Shown in pieces: positions 40,382 through 54,300 of a stretch of DNA of 64,000 nt. How positions within the stretch are numbered: position 1 is the stretch's first letter; each line of letters begins with the position of its first letter. The notes under the pieces were generated by a model. The model was not told the origin of the DNA. It saw nothing but the letters and a program-made list of their open reading frames with translations, and did not search any database. Both the position numbers and the translations under genes were made by a program. The stretch comes from Mugil cephalus. Taxonomy: Eukaryota; Chordata; Actinopteri; Mugiliformes; Mugilidae. The stretch is from positions 18,441,668-18,505,667 of the forward strand of contig NC_061777.1 in NCBI RefSeq assembly GCF_022458985.1, given 5' to 3'.

Positions 40382-43300
40382 CAGCTTCCGCGGCCGTCCT
40401 ATCCGGAGTCTTCGGATGCGAGGTAAGCGTGAAAAACTCGATTCCGTGGCAGCTGTAATGGTGAGATATTGCAAAAGTAGATTTTCCCATGCACGTGATG
40501 ACCTCGGAGTGGTCCCTCACCGCGTCCACGGTGTGTGTTTTTGACAGGTCGGAATGACAGCGGGGAAGAGAACGTACCGCTGGATCTGACCAGAGGTAAG
40601 TAGAGGCTTCATCACATCACCCTGAGAGCGATTATTGCTCAAAATGGATGAGGGGGATTTTTGCAAATGCTAGCCTTGTTGGGCAACAATCTATGCGGTT
40701 TTTGCACTTGTCCTGTCGTTGCTGTTGTTATTTTGTCTGTTCTCCTTTCTGTTTCGGGTAAAAACATTGCTCTCGGTATCATAATAACAGGCGGTAGCGA
40801 GCTAACTAGCTGAGTTAGCGTTAGCCAGCTACCACAGCTAACCAGCCGTGACGACGCTCTGTTGTTTTTGATCGGTGTGAGTGGGAGACATAGCCTGTTA
40901 TTTAGCCAAGCAGGCGTAAGTACTGCAGTCACGCATTGGTCATCGCCGGCTGCGTGATACATCGTGTCCCAGGGCTGTTCGCAGCATAGACGCAGCGCAG
41001 GCTGGTCCTTCTGGTGGCACACTGCTGCACAGCCCGGCCACATCCACTCCTCCAGCAACACCGCCGCGTACCAGTTTGTTTACACGGAGCACCAGTCATC
41101 TGCCTTAGTGCTGTAGATCACATCCCTCCGGGTTTTATCGCGACCGTGCAACTGGGGACGCTTTGCACCTGAAATGCCGGTTAACTGCAGTCCCGTTGAC
41201 AGGATTCATGGAAATGGTCTCCGCGTTGCTTTTGGCCATTTAATGACAAAATGTCTCCTCGAGACTTCAGTGCAGCGCTAAAACTGGAGACCAAACCACG
41301 TCTGTGTGAATACATTAAAGACCATAAAACCCAACTTCCCATTTGATGTCTGTGCGCGAGGGTTTTGTAGCATGAATATTTCTAAGTGGGACACAAATCC
41401 ACCTGCAAGACACTTCTTGTTCAGATAGAGTCCTGTCATTGAATGGGTGTCCGATCGTATTTGGAGCATTATCGTGCTATAACTTTGGCTGAAAATGCTT
41501 GCAACTGTATATTTTATGTCTTAAAGAATTTTTTCGCACTAATTTAGTGTTTGCATTTTCATTCACAGTAGTACAGTCCCTGAAGCTCTTAATACTTGTA
41601 ACTAATACTGATGCTGATTATTATTTGACCAACTCACATGAAATCAGGACGATCCTCTGGAAGACTTTGTTACTCAGGAGAAAATAATCTCCAGTTCATT
41701 CCAGTTCATCCAGTGCATTCACAATTTCTCTTCCATTTATCTTTTCGCCGAAATGCAGTTTCCTTGCAGGGGCATTGATTCTTGCCAAGAGAGTACTCCT
41801 ATTTATAGAAAAAAAAAAACATTTGTAAAGGACATTAAACTGTGAGTTGGAAGGAACTGAAAACAAAAACACTTCCCCGCCATGGTCTTTTTTTTTCTTT
41901 TTCTTTTTCTTTTACAGTCAATGGCTTGTTTTGACTGTACACACTAAATTAGTGCGACCAGCTAAACCAACTTCCTTCCTGCAACATATCAATTATGGTT
42001 CATCAGCTCATATTATGGCAATAAGGTTTAATGCTCTCCTTAGTTACATTGTTCTTCTTGGCATTTTCCTGCAGAACCGTCAGAAAACTTCAAAGAAATC
42101 CTTCAAAATGTGGCCAAACCGCATGGAGTCAGTAACATGCGAAAACTGGGCCACCTGAACAACTTCATAAAGGTAAACCTTTAAGTTATAATAATTTCAC
42201 CCCCCCGTTTAATTTGTTATTTAAGGCAGCGTTTTATACTCTATTTAAATTTTGTGAAAGCCTAACATGCAGCTTTTCAAGATGGATGACTCAGGTTGTC
42301 TATCTGAAAATGTTGACATGTCACCACTGACCTCTCCTCGATCCTGTCCTCCTGGGTGTTGCTGCCAGCAGGCCTAGATGTTCCTGTCACTGTGATGCTA
42401 ATAGTTAATGTAAGAGGAGCTCTAGGGACGGGAAAGCACTCCAATCTAATGTGCATCAAGCGCTGCACTCTGACTTTGAAACTTAGGATTAATAATGTCC
42501 AGTTAATGTTCCTGTGAAACTGACACACTGTTAATTCTGGAATAGAATAGAATAGAATAGAATAGAATAGAATAGAATAGAATAGAATAGAATGCCCTAT
42601 GTTGTCATAATATACCATACAATGAGATTGGAAAGCTTCTCCTTTTCTGTGCAAAAGAATACAAGTATATGCAAAATAGTGCTAAAAAAGGTATCATTTC
42701 CAAAGATTTACAAGCTAAAGTTAAAATACTTAAACTAAAAAGATATTGAAAATATTCAAAAATCTACTTTTTTTCCCTTTCACTATAATGTCAATGGCAA
42801 GTCTGAAGATTTCCCAATACATGCTGTTTATGACATATTTGCATCAGTCTTGTTCAGCTAAACTTAATCGTCCTGGACGCCTGTGTCTGTCCTATTTATT
42901 AGCAGACGATGGTTGTGATGGGCAGATTAATTGAGTGAAAAATGAAAAGAAAAAAATGGAGGTGTTCGTGATCTGGTTGTGAATGTTTGCATACAATGAA
43001 TGTTGAATGTGAACAGTGTTTCTTTGATTTTTGTGTCACTCCCGGGTACGTTTCTGCCTTCTACCCAACTGGAATAGTCTTGATTTGTCATCCTTTTTTG
43101 ATAGGCATTAACAGCATTACTTAATGACTGAAAGATGCGCATGATTAGAAAACGAGAAGTTCCATGCACACATTGTTTCTGCTGCCCACTGTCACGGCAC
43201 AGAGAAATGTTGAAGCCGTTCACACAACTGTCCGATTCATTAACCCTGAGCACTGGTTTCTGCAGAGCGACACACTACCTCAAACCACTTCTGACTGACT

Positions 43301-43466
43301 GACCGACTGTTGTGGACAGATTCTGGACAATTGTTGGTGGCTGCGTAGCCAGTGAGTGTTGGCATTGTGTCAGGCTGAAGGCTAAGTGTGAGTCTGTGAG
43401 TGTGTCTGTAATCCGCACACCTAACTCTCTTGTTTACAACTGACTGCAGGGTAGTAGCTATGACGT

Positions 43467-43503
<37 letters not shown>

Positions 43504-45303
43504 TGTGGTTGTCTGTTGGATCGCCGTGACTCTCATTCCTTATAAGGGTTCCAGGACGGTGAGGGTGACCTAATCCCTCCGGAGAGCGTTACATGCCCCC
43601 TTCCCCATGTACTCTCTCCCTCCTCGGGCCTGCTTGGGATCTGACATCATAACTGGTTTAAAACAACCCCCCTTCTTGCCCTGCTGCTCATCACTCACCC
43701 CATCCTGCTTTGCTGTGTCGTAAGCTCAGCTCTGAGACACACTTTCAACAACACTAACACGTTTAATTTATTTTCAGTATCAGGATCTGCAGAGGTAGAT
43801 CGCAAGGGGTATTGTAACGGAGTATCGTCCGCTATGTTGCTTCTGTGTATCTATAAGAGAGGTAACAGCTACAAAGTGGCAGCATCCTTTCCCCAAGAGC
43901 CCTTTTATATACAATATGCTTTTGACTGCGTTGCCGTTAGCTTGGGCCTCCCAGCTGACACCAACTGCCTGTGTGTGGGCCCCTGTTAATGAAGGTGGCT
44001 AAATGTGGACATTCACGCTGGAAACGGGGCCATGCTGCCAGGCATGTAGAGAACACAGGAGCATAGCAATAGCCGGACTATGGGCAGATGAATACGACAG
44101 AATTGGTGAAGCTATTGAATGCTTTGTGTTGTCATCCTCACGTTCACACAAACACATGCACGGGCAAACAACAAGTGGTGGGGGTGACACAAGCTAACCC
44201 TCTTCACCTAACACCTAGTGAATGTGTTGCCACTTTCACTTTCATTCTTACAGCCTCCAGTTACCACCAGTGAAAGCACAACATTATTCATTCTCCTTCT
44301 AACAGCTAACCGATGACAAACCCTCCCGCTTGGCTTTTACAGCCACCTGCTGGAAAATGTTGTGCTTCATCAGATGAAAGATGGTGCCATTTTGAAGTTG
44401 CTCCACTCACTTATGATGCTGTCACAATACCAGCTAGGTTTATTATTATTGTCCTCCACCAAAGCCGTGCTAATAACAGTCGTTCAGATCATTTACCGTC
44501 TGTTCTATTTCTGTGTTACAGCTGCTATGCAGCATTGGCCACCATGAAGAAAACTTTGGGTTTACATATGAAGAAATCATAATTTGGTAAGTGAATACAT
44601 GACATCAGTTAAGATGTTGAGCATTTGTAATGTTGATTTTGATGCTGAAAGTTCATGAAATAATGAAAGAAACAAGTCTCTTGTCATCCAGTTTCAATCT
44701 TAGACATGTGAGTGTTTGATTTTTAACCCCCCAGTCTGCGACTAGCTCTATTAAATGAGGCTAAGGAAGTGCGTGCTGCGGGGTTGCGGGCGCTCCGCTA
44801 CCTCATCAGAGACACCACTGTGCTGCAGAAGGTCCTCAGACTACAGGTGGATTATTTGATAGCCAGGTAAGATCCTGCTTTAACCAGCACAGTAAAGATG
44901 GACTCGTGCTGACGTCACTTAATTTGTTATGAAATGTGCAAAACCATTCGATGTGTCGTACAAAATGTTCTCAAGATTGTTTTTCTTGTACTTGCTGGCT
45001 GTGGTACAAAGAGAATGATATGATTAATGATGCCTGTGGGTCCTTTCAGATGCATTGACATCCAGCAGAGCAATGAGGGCGAGAGGACTCAGGCCCTGCG
45101 ACTGGTCCGAAAGGTAAAAGACAAAAAAAAACAATCTTCAATTTCTATATTACTTTTAACCGTTTGCCCACACTGATCAGCCTTGTGACAACACAGTGCA
45201 GCCCAAAAGATCCTGGGGTTAGCAGCAGTGTCAGTGTGGATGGTTTGCACAAGTCTGCAGGCGAGGGTATTTATAGCTCTTTCTGTAGTTTACTGTAAAC
45301 CTT

Positions 45304-45343
<40 letters not shown>

Positions 45344-48300
45344 ACACATATTTAAGCGGTGGTTTCATGACATCGGCTGTACAGGCGGTAACATAACCCT
45401 CAGGTTCACATCGCGACACGTGACCTGGCCTATTTTAAATAAATAAAATCTTTTCATTTGAAATATTCTGGCATTTTGTGTTTTTGAAAGAGTCCTCGAA
45501 GAAGTGGTCACACAAACATTGCTGTTGTTTTTGTTTTTTTTGCATCTGTTTGTCCAGGCTCGTGCGGTGACTCATGTTTCTCTCCTCTCTCTCTCCCTCT
45601 GTAGATTATCACTGTCAATGCCATGCTGTTCCCCACCTCCATTGCAAACTCTCTGATTGCCGTGGGGACCGATGGGCTGCAGGAAAGAGACCGCATGGTC
45701 CGCGCTGCCATCGCCATCGTGTGTGAGCTAGGTGAGTGCCCGTCCTCGGACGCACGCTGCTGCTTTGTGTGCAGCCGTGCTGCGGTTGTGAGCGGACAGA
45801 CAATCCCCATCATGTCACAAAATAAATGTTAATGACCGAGAAACGTGTCGCACCGATAGCCTTGAAGAACCCGGAGGTAGTGGCCAAACGCGGAGGCCTC
45901 AGCACCATCCTCAAGAACGTAATAGACTGTCAACTGAGTCGCATCAACGAAGCACTGATCACCACTGTCCTCCATCTACTCAACCACCCGCGCACTCGTC
46001 AGTATGTGCGTATTGACGTGGAGCTGGAGGTACGTACATAGACATGAGTTCACAGGATTAGCGCTTCCCATGGGGCTTTCAGTCATCAGTCACAGCATTC
46101 CTCTCAAGCCCTCATTGTCTGTAACCAGACACCTGGGACGGAAGCAACTCATCGCTACAGTCTTAATATCTCTAGCAGGTTAATAATGTTAAACGAGCCG
46201 CTTCAAAGCTGTGAAGTCCCTCGTGTTGTGCACGTATCGATCTTTTGTGCTTTGTGTCCCGTCCTCCAGCAAATCCTGGCGCCTTTCACAGATTTTCACT
46301 ATCGCCACAACGCAGACACGACTGAAGGGCAACTCAAGTGAGTGTGTGTGTGTGGAAACAAAAAGATTGAGTGTCTTGACATTTCCCTCTGTTTACTGTT
46401 TGCTGTGTTCCAATATTGGTAACGGCACGCATTGAGAAAGTTGAGGGTTAGTGTGGTGTTGTTGTTACATGACTCTTGTTAGCACGCCTGCTTGACTCCG
46501 GAGTGAATTGCCAGAGGATGTGAAGCACACAATAATGCTTTAAGCCAGATTTGCTTTTGTTTGTTATGGATTCTCCTTGACATCCTCTGATGTTTTGCTT
46601 GTGTTTTATAGTCTGATCATTATATAAAAAAAAAAAAGGGGGGAAAAAAAAAGAAGCTCTATAATGCTTTGTGGAAAGCCCCGCACAGAGGACTTAATGA
46701 TGTTGTGCAGATGGAACACGTCGTCCTGTTTTTAATGTGTGTGTTGTCTTGTTGCAGGGAAGACAGAGAGTCCCGTTTTTTGTCGAGCAGAATGGCCATA
46801 GTGGCTGCCTTCCGCTCCTGGTCTGGTAAGGCCACTGATGTTGTCGTGTTTCTACCTATTTTAGCAAGATTTCCCGTTTCCGTGAGTTAAATCTCTTAAA
46901 TATGTGTCTTTTTCACTCAGGAATCATCAACCTATGCAAGGCTGGCAATTCTGGAATCCAGTCTCTAATTGGCTTACTGTGCATACCAAATATGGAAGTG
47001 AGGGTGAGTATTGATTGATATGCATACCTAATATTTCAAAACAAGTCTGGAGTAGGACTTAAAAATAATCCACTGATTGGCTGATCTCTTGCCTGTGAGC
47101 TTTTTGCTCCGGCAGTGTTTATTTTGAAGCTGTAGTTACTCAGAGCACTTCAAAATAAAGTTCATCAAAGCACACAGTGAGATATATTTGTCACAGATGG
47201 TCTCAGATCAGTAGATCAAGTGCAGACATTCTGGTCGTCTTTCCAGCAAAACTAAATCTCTCGGGATTCATTGTGTTGCATAGCAGAAGGAGTACAAAAG
47301 TGAAAGTGCTCCTTCTAGTTTGTCTCGAGCCATATCAAAGGTTTGTATTTCTGACCCTGCAGAAAGGCTTGCTGGAGGTGTTGTATGAGATTTTCAGGCT
47401 CCCTGTGCCAATTATAACTCAAGACTTCACGGAAGCCCTTCTAAGTGTTGGTAAGGAGAACAGCTTTTATATCTATAGAATTAAAATTAAAACTATTGGG
47501 TTAAAAAGCCCAAATAAGCCCAATATTTTACACACGGACACAGTGTAAGATGATCTTCTCCCTGGTCTTTGTCAGACCCTGCCAGGTTCCAGGACACTTG
47601 GAGACTGTCCGATGGGTTTGTTGCTGCTGAGGCCAAAGTCGTCCTACCCCACCGGGCCCGCTCTAGGTGAGAGGTGATAGGAATGGAGTAGGTCGACACA
47701 GTTGCCGGCACCTCAGTGTTCTCTGTACGTGAGCCATGATATCGTATTTACCTTTGTTTGCGTCATTAGGCCCGACCTGATGGACAACTACCTGGCATTC
47801 GTTCTTTCTGCCTTCATCACCAGTGGGCTGTTAGAGGTGAGCGGATACAGTGTCTGGTTTAAATTGTAACTAAATTAGTATGAAAAGCAGTCACACGATA
47901 AAAGGCTACAATGATATTTCACCACCTTTATGCGCAGCAGGTTTAAGATGTTCAAGCCATATCCTCTCCTCTGCCCTTATTTTTCATACTCAGGGTATTG
48001 TTGAAGTTGTGACTAGTAGCGACGACCAGCTCGCGGTCAGAGCCACCATCCTCTTGGGAGAACTTCTACACATGGTAATATAAAATTCCTGCGAAGTTAA
48101 CATGGACTAAGACTTTTGTATAGTTTTAAAAGGTGCTTCTATATTTTTATAATGATTTCTTTAATTTGATTTTTCTCCTCTGTTGTTTAGGCAAACACCA
48201 TCCTTCCTCATTCCCACAGCCACCACCTGCACTGCCTCCCCACCCTCATCAACATGGCAGCCTCCTTTGACATCCCCCAAGAGAAACGACTGTGAGCATC

Positions 48301-51300
48301 TTCAAAGCACACACACACACAAATTCAGCATCATAATCTGACTGATAGAATATATATTCTATCAGTGCTCATTTAACCGTGAGCGCAGTTCACTTGAACC
48401 TGTGTTACAGTTTAAAACATCCCCGCCCTTATTGTTGTGTGTGTTCCAGTCGGGCCAGTGCCGCCGTCAACAATCTGAAACGTTTCCATGAGAAGAAGAA
48501 GAAAGGTTTGATACCTCACAGTCTTTACCTGGACCACATCATTCGCAAGTCTGTGTCGACACACAGCCGCAGAGACTCACACACTCGCGTCCACAGGGAC
48601 ATCTATGTCATAAAGGTAAATGTCAACATGCTTTTCAGGTGCTACGTTTTAAGATTTGCTACATCTTTGCTTCAGTATTTAAGGTAGTTTAAATTGTGTT
48701 TTCTGACTCCTGCTTTTTTATATACATGTAACATTGTCTAATAAATGTTCGCTGCCTGTTCAGGACACAGAAGAAGCACTGATGATGAACCTGAGAGACA
48801 GTCACATTCTCAACCACAAGCAGAACCTGGAGTGGAACTGGCTGCTTATCGCCACCATCCTTAAGGTCAGCCTGTTCTCATGTTGCGCCGCAGAATCAGC
48901 TCTTTATGTTTTCCCGTCTAAAAATGTCGTTTTCTCTCCCAGTGGCCAAATGTAAACCTCAGGAACAACAAAGATGAACAGATGCACAAGTATGACGCTT
49001 CATATAAACGTCTGAATCAGCAGTTCTTACTCGCTTTTCCCCACACGTTGTGCTAAATGATTATTGGTTTCCACAGGTTTGTCCGAAGGCTGCTGTACTT
49101 TTATAAGCCCAGTAGTAAATTGTACGCTGGCCTGGCGTTGGATCACCTAAAGGCCAGACAACTCACCGTGGTTGGTTGTCAGTTTGTCGAGTTTCTCATG
49201 GAATCAGATGAGGTGAGAGACGTTTACACAAACACTCACATGCCTTGTTCATCATTTTCTAACCTGCTTCTTCTGCCCTCTCTCCCCTGCCTGTCATCAG
49301 GATGGCCAGGGTTACCTAGAGGACCTGGTGAGGGACATGGTGTCGTGGCTGTCCTCATCCTCGGGGCTGAAGCCTGAGCGATGTCTCCAGAGCAACGGCC
49401 TGCTCACGACACTCAGCCAGCACTACTTCCTCTTCCTGGGGACACTCTCTGCTCACCCACAAGGAGTCAAACTGCTAGAGAAATGTGGCCTGTTTCAGTG
49501 GTGAGTGAAAAGAGCCTGACTGCTTCTCTGAGCTTTCCCTGAGTCGAGTCCTGCCGACAGCCCGCCGTGACATGGGTGCTTGTTTTCTGTACTTGCAGCC
49601 TGCTGAACCTGTGCTCTGTAAAGAACCAGGATGCTGTGCTGAAACTTGCTGTATCCACACTGGACTACAGCAGAGACGGTCTGGCCAGAGTGATCCTCTC
49701 CAAGATCCTCACTGCTGCTACTGATGTAAGACTTCCACATTAATACGAGATAGCAAGACGTACAACATACTTAATAGAGTTGTAATGAGATAGTGTTGTC
49801 TTGTATACAGTTTAACAAGTTATCTAGAACACTATGACAGCTTCTTAGTAACAAAAGAGCGTTACTACTTAAAGATCTCTTATGGTCTGGACAGGATCTG
49901 GGTGAACTCATCCTCCTTTACTGCCCAGAAATGCTTCTAAAAACATCTGCATTTTCTCCTGGGCAACTGCTGTAATATCCCCGCGCCCCTCCTTATCGAA
50001 CAATGCCTCTTCTTGTCTGAGCAGACGTGCAGGCTGTATGCTACCAAGCACCTCCGGGTGCTGCTGCGTGCGGGCGTGGAGTTCTTCAGTAGCTGGGGCA
50101 TGGAGCTGCTGGTCACGCAGCTTCACGACCACAGCAAGGCGGTTTCTATGGAGGCCCTGGACATACTGGACGAGGCCTGTGAAGACAAGGTGATGGAAAG
50201 AAAACAAATCCAGATTATCACACAGCAGTGATCGTTTTCTTATAGCAGTAAAAAAGTTAAACATTTTACTTTTGGATATAAAAAAAGTCTCAGTCTGATT
50301 GTGTACTCATTGTTCCCCTTCACAGGCTAACCTCCATGCTCTAATCCAGTTGAAACCAGCTGTGTCCCACCTGGGGGACAAGGGCCTCCTGTTGCTCCTC
50401 AGGTGGGTGTTAACCTGAAATGGCAAGAGTACATGTAGAGTACAGATTATATGTACTTTTATCATTATAGAACTCCCTTAATGTACCACATATCCTTCCC
50501 CCCCTGCTCTTTAGGTTCCTGTCCATTCCTAAAGGTTTCTCCTACCTCAATGAGAGGGGCTACGTCAGCAAACAGCTCGATAAATGGCAGAAGGTATTAT
50601 CAAGAAATCAGATAAAGTCCACTCAGTGATGTTTTATTTACCAAATTTGGCTATTGTATTTATATTATAAAAAGGCCGCCCACTAAGATAAAACTGCATT
50701 CCTTCTTGGCAGGAGTACAACCTTAAGTATGTCGACCTGATAGAGGAGCAGCTCAATGAAGCACTAACAACTTACCGCAAACCTGTAGATGGAGACAACT
50801 ACGTTAGACGCAGCAACCAAAGGTGAGGAGGCGGAGTTCGTCTTCACTTGATGAGCCACGGGAGTGAAATGTGTGCCTAATTTATTCGGTTGTACCTCCA
50901 GGTTACAAAGACCAAATGTCTATCTCCCTGTGCACTTGTACGGTCAGCTGGTCCATGATAAAACAGGCTGTCATCTGTTGGAGGCTCAGGTCAGTGATTC
51001 ATTCAAGAAGCCCAAGTGGGCAGTGGGTTGTTTAGAGTTACCAGGCCTCCTCATGTCTATGTTTGTTTTCAGAGTGTGGTGCCTGACCTCAGCTACACAG
51101 TTCGCTCCCCGATGCTGGACACCTGGGAGGGCATTAAACAGCTGAAGGCTGCTCTCTGGGCACTGGTCCGTAATATTTACTCTCACTTCATGTCACCTCA
51201 ATTAAAAGTCATCACGGTTCTTCTAAAGATATGGCTCTGATGGTGTATGTTTCTTGTTTTAAATTTCAGGGCAACATTGGCTCTTCCAACTGGGGTCTGA

Positions 51301-54300
51301 ATCTCCTGCAGGAGGAAAATGTCATTCCTGACATCCTCGCTTTGGCTCAGCACTGTGAAGTGCTGTCGGTGCGAGGGTGAGATGCTCATTTTTTTTTTTT
51401 TTTTTTTTTTTAATCTCTCACTACCGCATCTCTCTACCAAAACTCACTTTTGTATTTTTCCTATCTCGTCCACAGGACGTGTGTGTACGTGCTGGGTGTG
51501 ATCTCCAAGACCAGGCAGGGCTGTGAGGTGCTGAAGCAGTATGGTTGGGATGCCGTCAGACACAGTCGCAGGACGCTGTGGCCTGTCACTCCGGAGGAGG
51601 TCGACGCACAACTGACTTCTGAACTCTCTTCAGTACCAAGCACACTCAGTCTGAACTCTGAATCCACCAGCTCCCGCCATAACAGTGAGAGCGAGTCTCA
51701 ACCAAGTACGTAGGACGTCCTTTATCTGTAACATTTGCAGTTAGAAAAACCCTTCAAATTGTATTTATGTTCATAATTGCTATCATTACTAAAACCAGCT
51801 GTAGTAGTCAGGTGTGTTAGACGTATTGTATTCTTAATTCCCTCTTGTTCTCTTAGATATGTACATCCTGGATGATGACAAGTGTGATGTTCTGGACCAG
51901 TCAGACGAGTCCTCTTTCTATCTACACTCCAAACCTGTTAAAGACCGCAGCCCCTTCACAATCCTGGCCTCCACTCGCTTCGTTCGCAACCGCTTTCTCA
52001 ACTCCCTGTCCCTCCCCAGCAAGAAGCTGCGCTCCACTAGCGACCCCAAGACCCCGTCGGGCTCTCGCACCCCCACCGAGCTCAAGACGGGGAACATGAG
52101 GCGGAACCGGACGGTGACGGAGCCCTCGGTGTACAGCCCGAACCAGGGGGACGTTTTCACCACTGTGTTTAATGGCAGAGGAATGCCAAAGAGTCCAACG
52201 GTCAGCCTGGAGGCGTCCTTGGTCGGGACCAGGGGGGGCTCGGAGGAGCATCTTGTCGATGGCAGGCTGCCCAGGGGAGGAGGTTCAGGCCTCGGACTCA
52301 GTGGCCTTGGAGGGCATGGGGCTGTGGAGCACCACAACAGAGAGAGAGAGCAGAGCAGCCGAGAGCGCCTAGCAGGAGGAGATGGCGGCTCCTCTTCTAG
52401 CGGGGGCAATGTGGGTGGGGGTGGTGGAGGGACTCAGTTTAAAAGCCGCAGTCAGAGCTTTAACACGGACACCACCACCAGTGGTATCAGCTCCATGAGC
52501 TCCAGTCCCTCCCGGGAGACTGTTGGGAACCCGGAGCATCCGGAGCCTGAACCAGACTCTTCCGACTGTGTGAGCCTCAACACAGTCGTGTCTGCCAAGA
52601 CTGTCAAAACCCTCTCTTCCCTTACCCCCCAGGCCCAGACTAACCACATGTCCACGTCCAAGTCCTCTACTGTCTCTCTGGTACCACCGGGCTCTTCGCA
52701 CACTCTGCCCCGCCGAGCTCAGTCCCTCAAGTCTCCCTCCGTGGCCACCATCAAAAGCCTGGCCGATTGTAGCTTCATGTACACCAGCCCCAGAGACGCG
52801 CTGGGCTATGCTACACTGAAGAGGCTGCAGCAGCAGAGGATACACCCGTCTTTGTCCCACAGTGAAGCGTTGGCTTCGCCTGCCAAAGATGTGCTGTTCA
52901 CGGACACCATCACCATGAAGACCGGCAGCCTGGACTCGAGATTAACTCCTCGCAGGTAAGTCGGCCATCACTACAAGGGCAGTGTGACGGAGAGAACGAT
53001 TGCAACGGTTTTTTCTTTGTCTTCATGGATGTGTTTTTTTTCCCAGATGTTGTGGTTGTTGTTCCATAAAAGGAAAGAGGCCTTCATTTGTGCTACTGCA
53101 GCATGTACCTGGGCTGTTCTTAGCGTATATCTACCTTGACACTGACAGGTGTGAGTGTGTTTTCTGTGCTTGTGTCTGTCAGGATATCAGTCAGGAGGGG
53201 CACATGTCCAGAGCCCAGTATCGTAAATCCATATCGCAGACTGTCTACGATCGTTCCGCGGTGGGTGGGCGTACCCGGTGTCCTCCTGAGTAGAGATGTA
53301 GCTCCTAGCACCAATCCAGACAAATATGTTGTTGCTTCTCTTACTAGAGTAGTAACATCCCCGTACCTACAGTTGGTTGGCTGTTGCTTCGACCTGTATC
53401 AAGCACCCGTTCTCTAGTTGTTCCCTGTATCCCCTCCTTAAGATACAGTTATGACCATATGTATTTGAGCAGTGACACAATCTTCATAATTTGAGACCAT
53501 ATCAGATTTGAAATTAAGAAACTAAGATGCAGTTGAAAGCAGACTTTCGGGTTTAATTCAAGGGTTTGAACAAAAATATCGTATGAAATGTTTAGGAATT
53601 ATCTTTACACAAAGGGGCTCAGAAGTAACTGGACAAATGAATATTATCATGGACAAAATGTTCATTTTCAATACTTGATTGAGAATCCATCGCTGGCAAT
53701 GCCATCTGCCTGAAGTCTCGACCCCATGGACATCACCAAACGCTGGGGTTCCTCCTTTGTGATGCTTTGCCAGGTCTTTACTACAGCTGTCTCTAAGTTA
53801 AATTCATCCTTGATCGGGCTGAGATCTGGTGAATGACCCAGACATTGCAGAATGTTCCTTTTTTTAACTTAAAACTCCTGAGTTGCTTCTGCTGTGTGTT
53901 TTGGGTCATTGCCCATCTATACTGTGAAGCGCCGTCCTTTGGTGCATTTGGCTGAATCTGAGCAGAAAGTATATCCGTATATTTAGCATTTATTTGGCTA
54001 TATGTCTTCTGTCACATCATTAATGAACAGCAGTGACCAGTGCTATTGGAAGCCATGCATGCTCATGCCATAACACCGTGTCCACCATGTTTTACAGAAG
54101 ATGTGGTGTCCTTTGGATCATCATCTGTTCCAAGCCTTCTGCATACTTTCCTCTTCCCATCATTCTGGTGCAGGTTGATCTTAGTTTCATTTGTCCAAGT
54201 AATGCTGTCCTAGAACTAGGCTGGTGTCTGCAGAAGTTTTTTGACAAATCCGATCTGGCCTTTCTATTGTTGAGGCTTCTCTGTGTTGTGGTCTGTTGTT

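Noticed and set aside
51918-52860. Long minus-strand frames (163 codons each) opposite rictor exon 31
   Set aside because: They are antisense shadows of a long, GC-biased coding exon. Their composition is Pro/Arg/Gly-rich with no recognisable domain.
53000-53293. A 97-codon plus-strand frame after rictor exon 31, reading ISQEGHMSRAQ
   Set aside because: It covers the cassette exon in the wrong phase. The phase needed to join exon 31 gives the SVRRGTCPEP reading instead.
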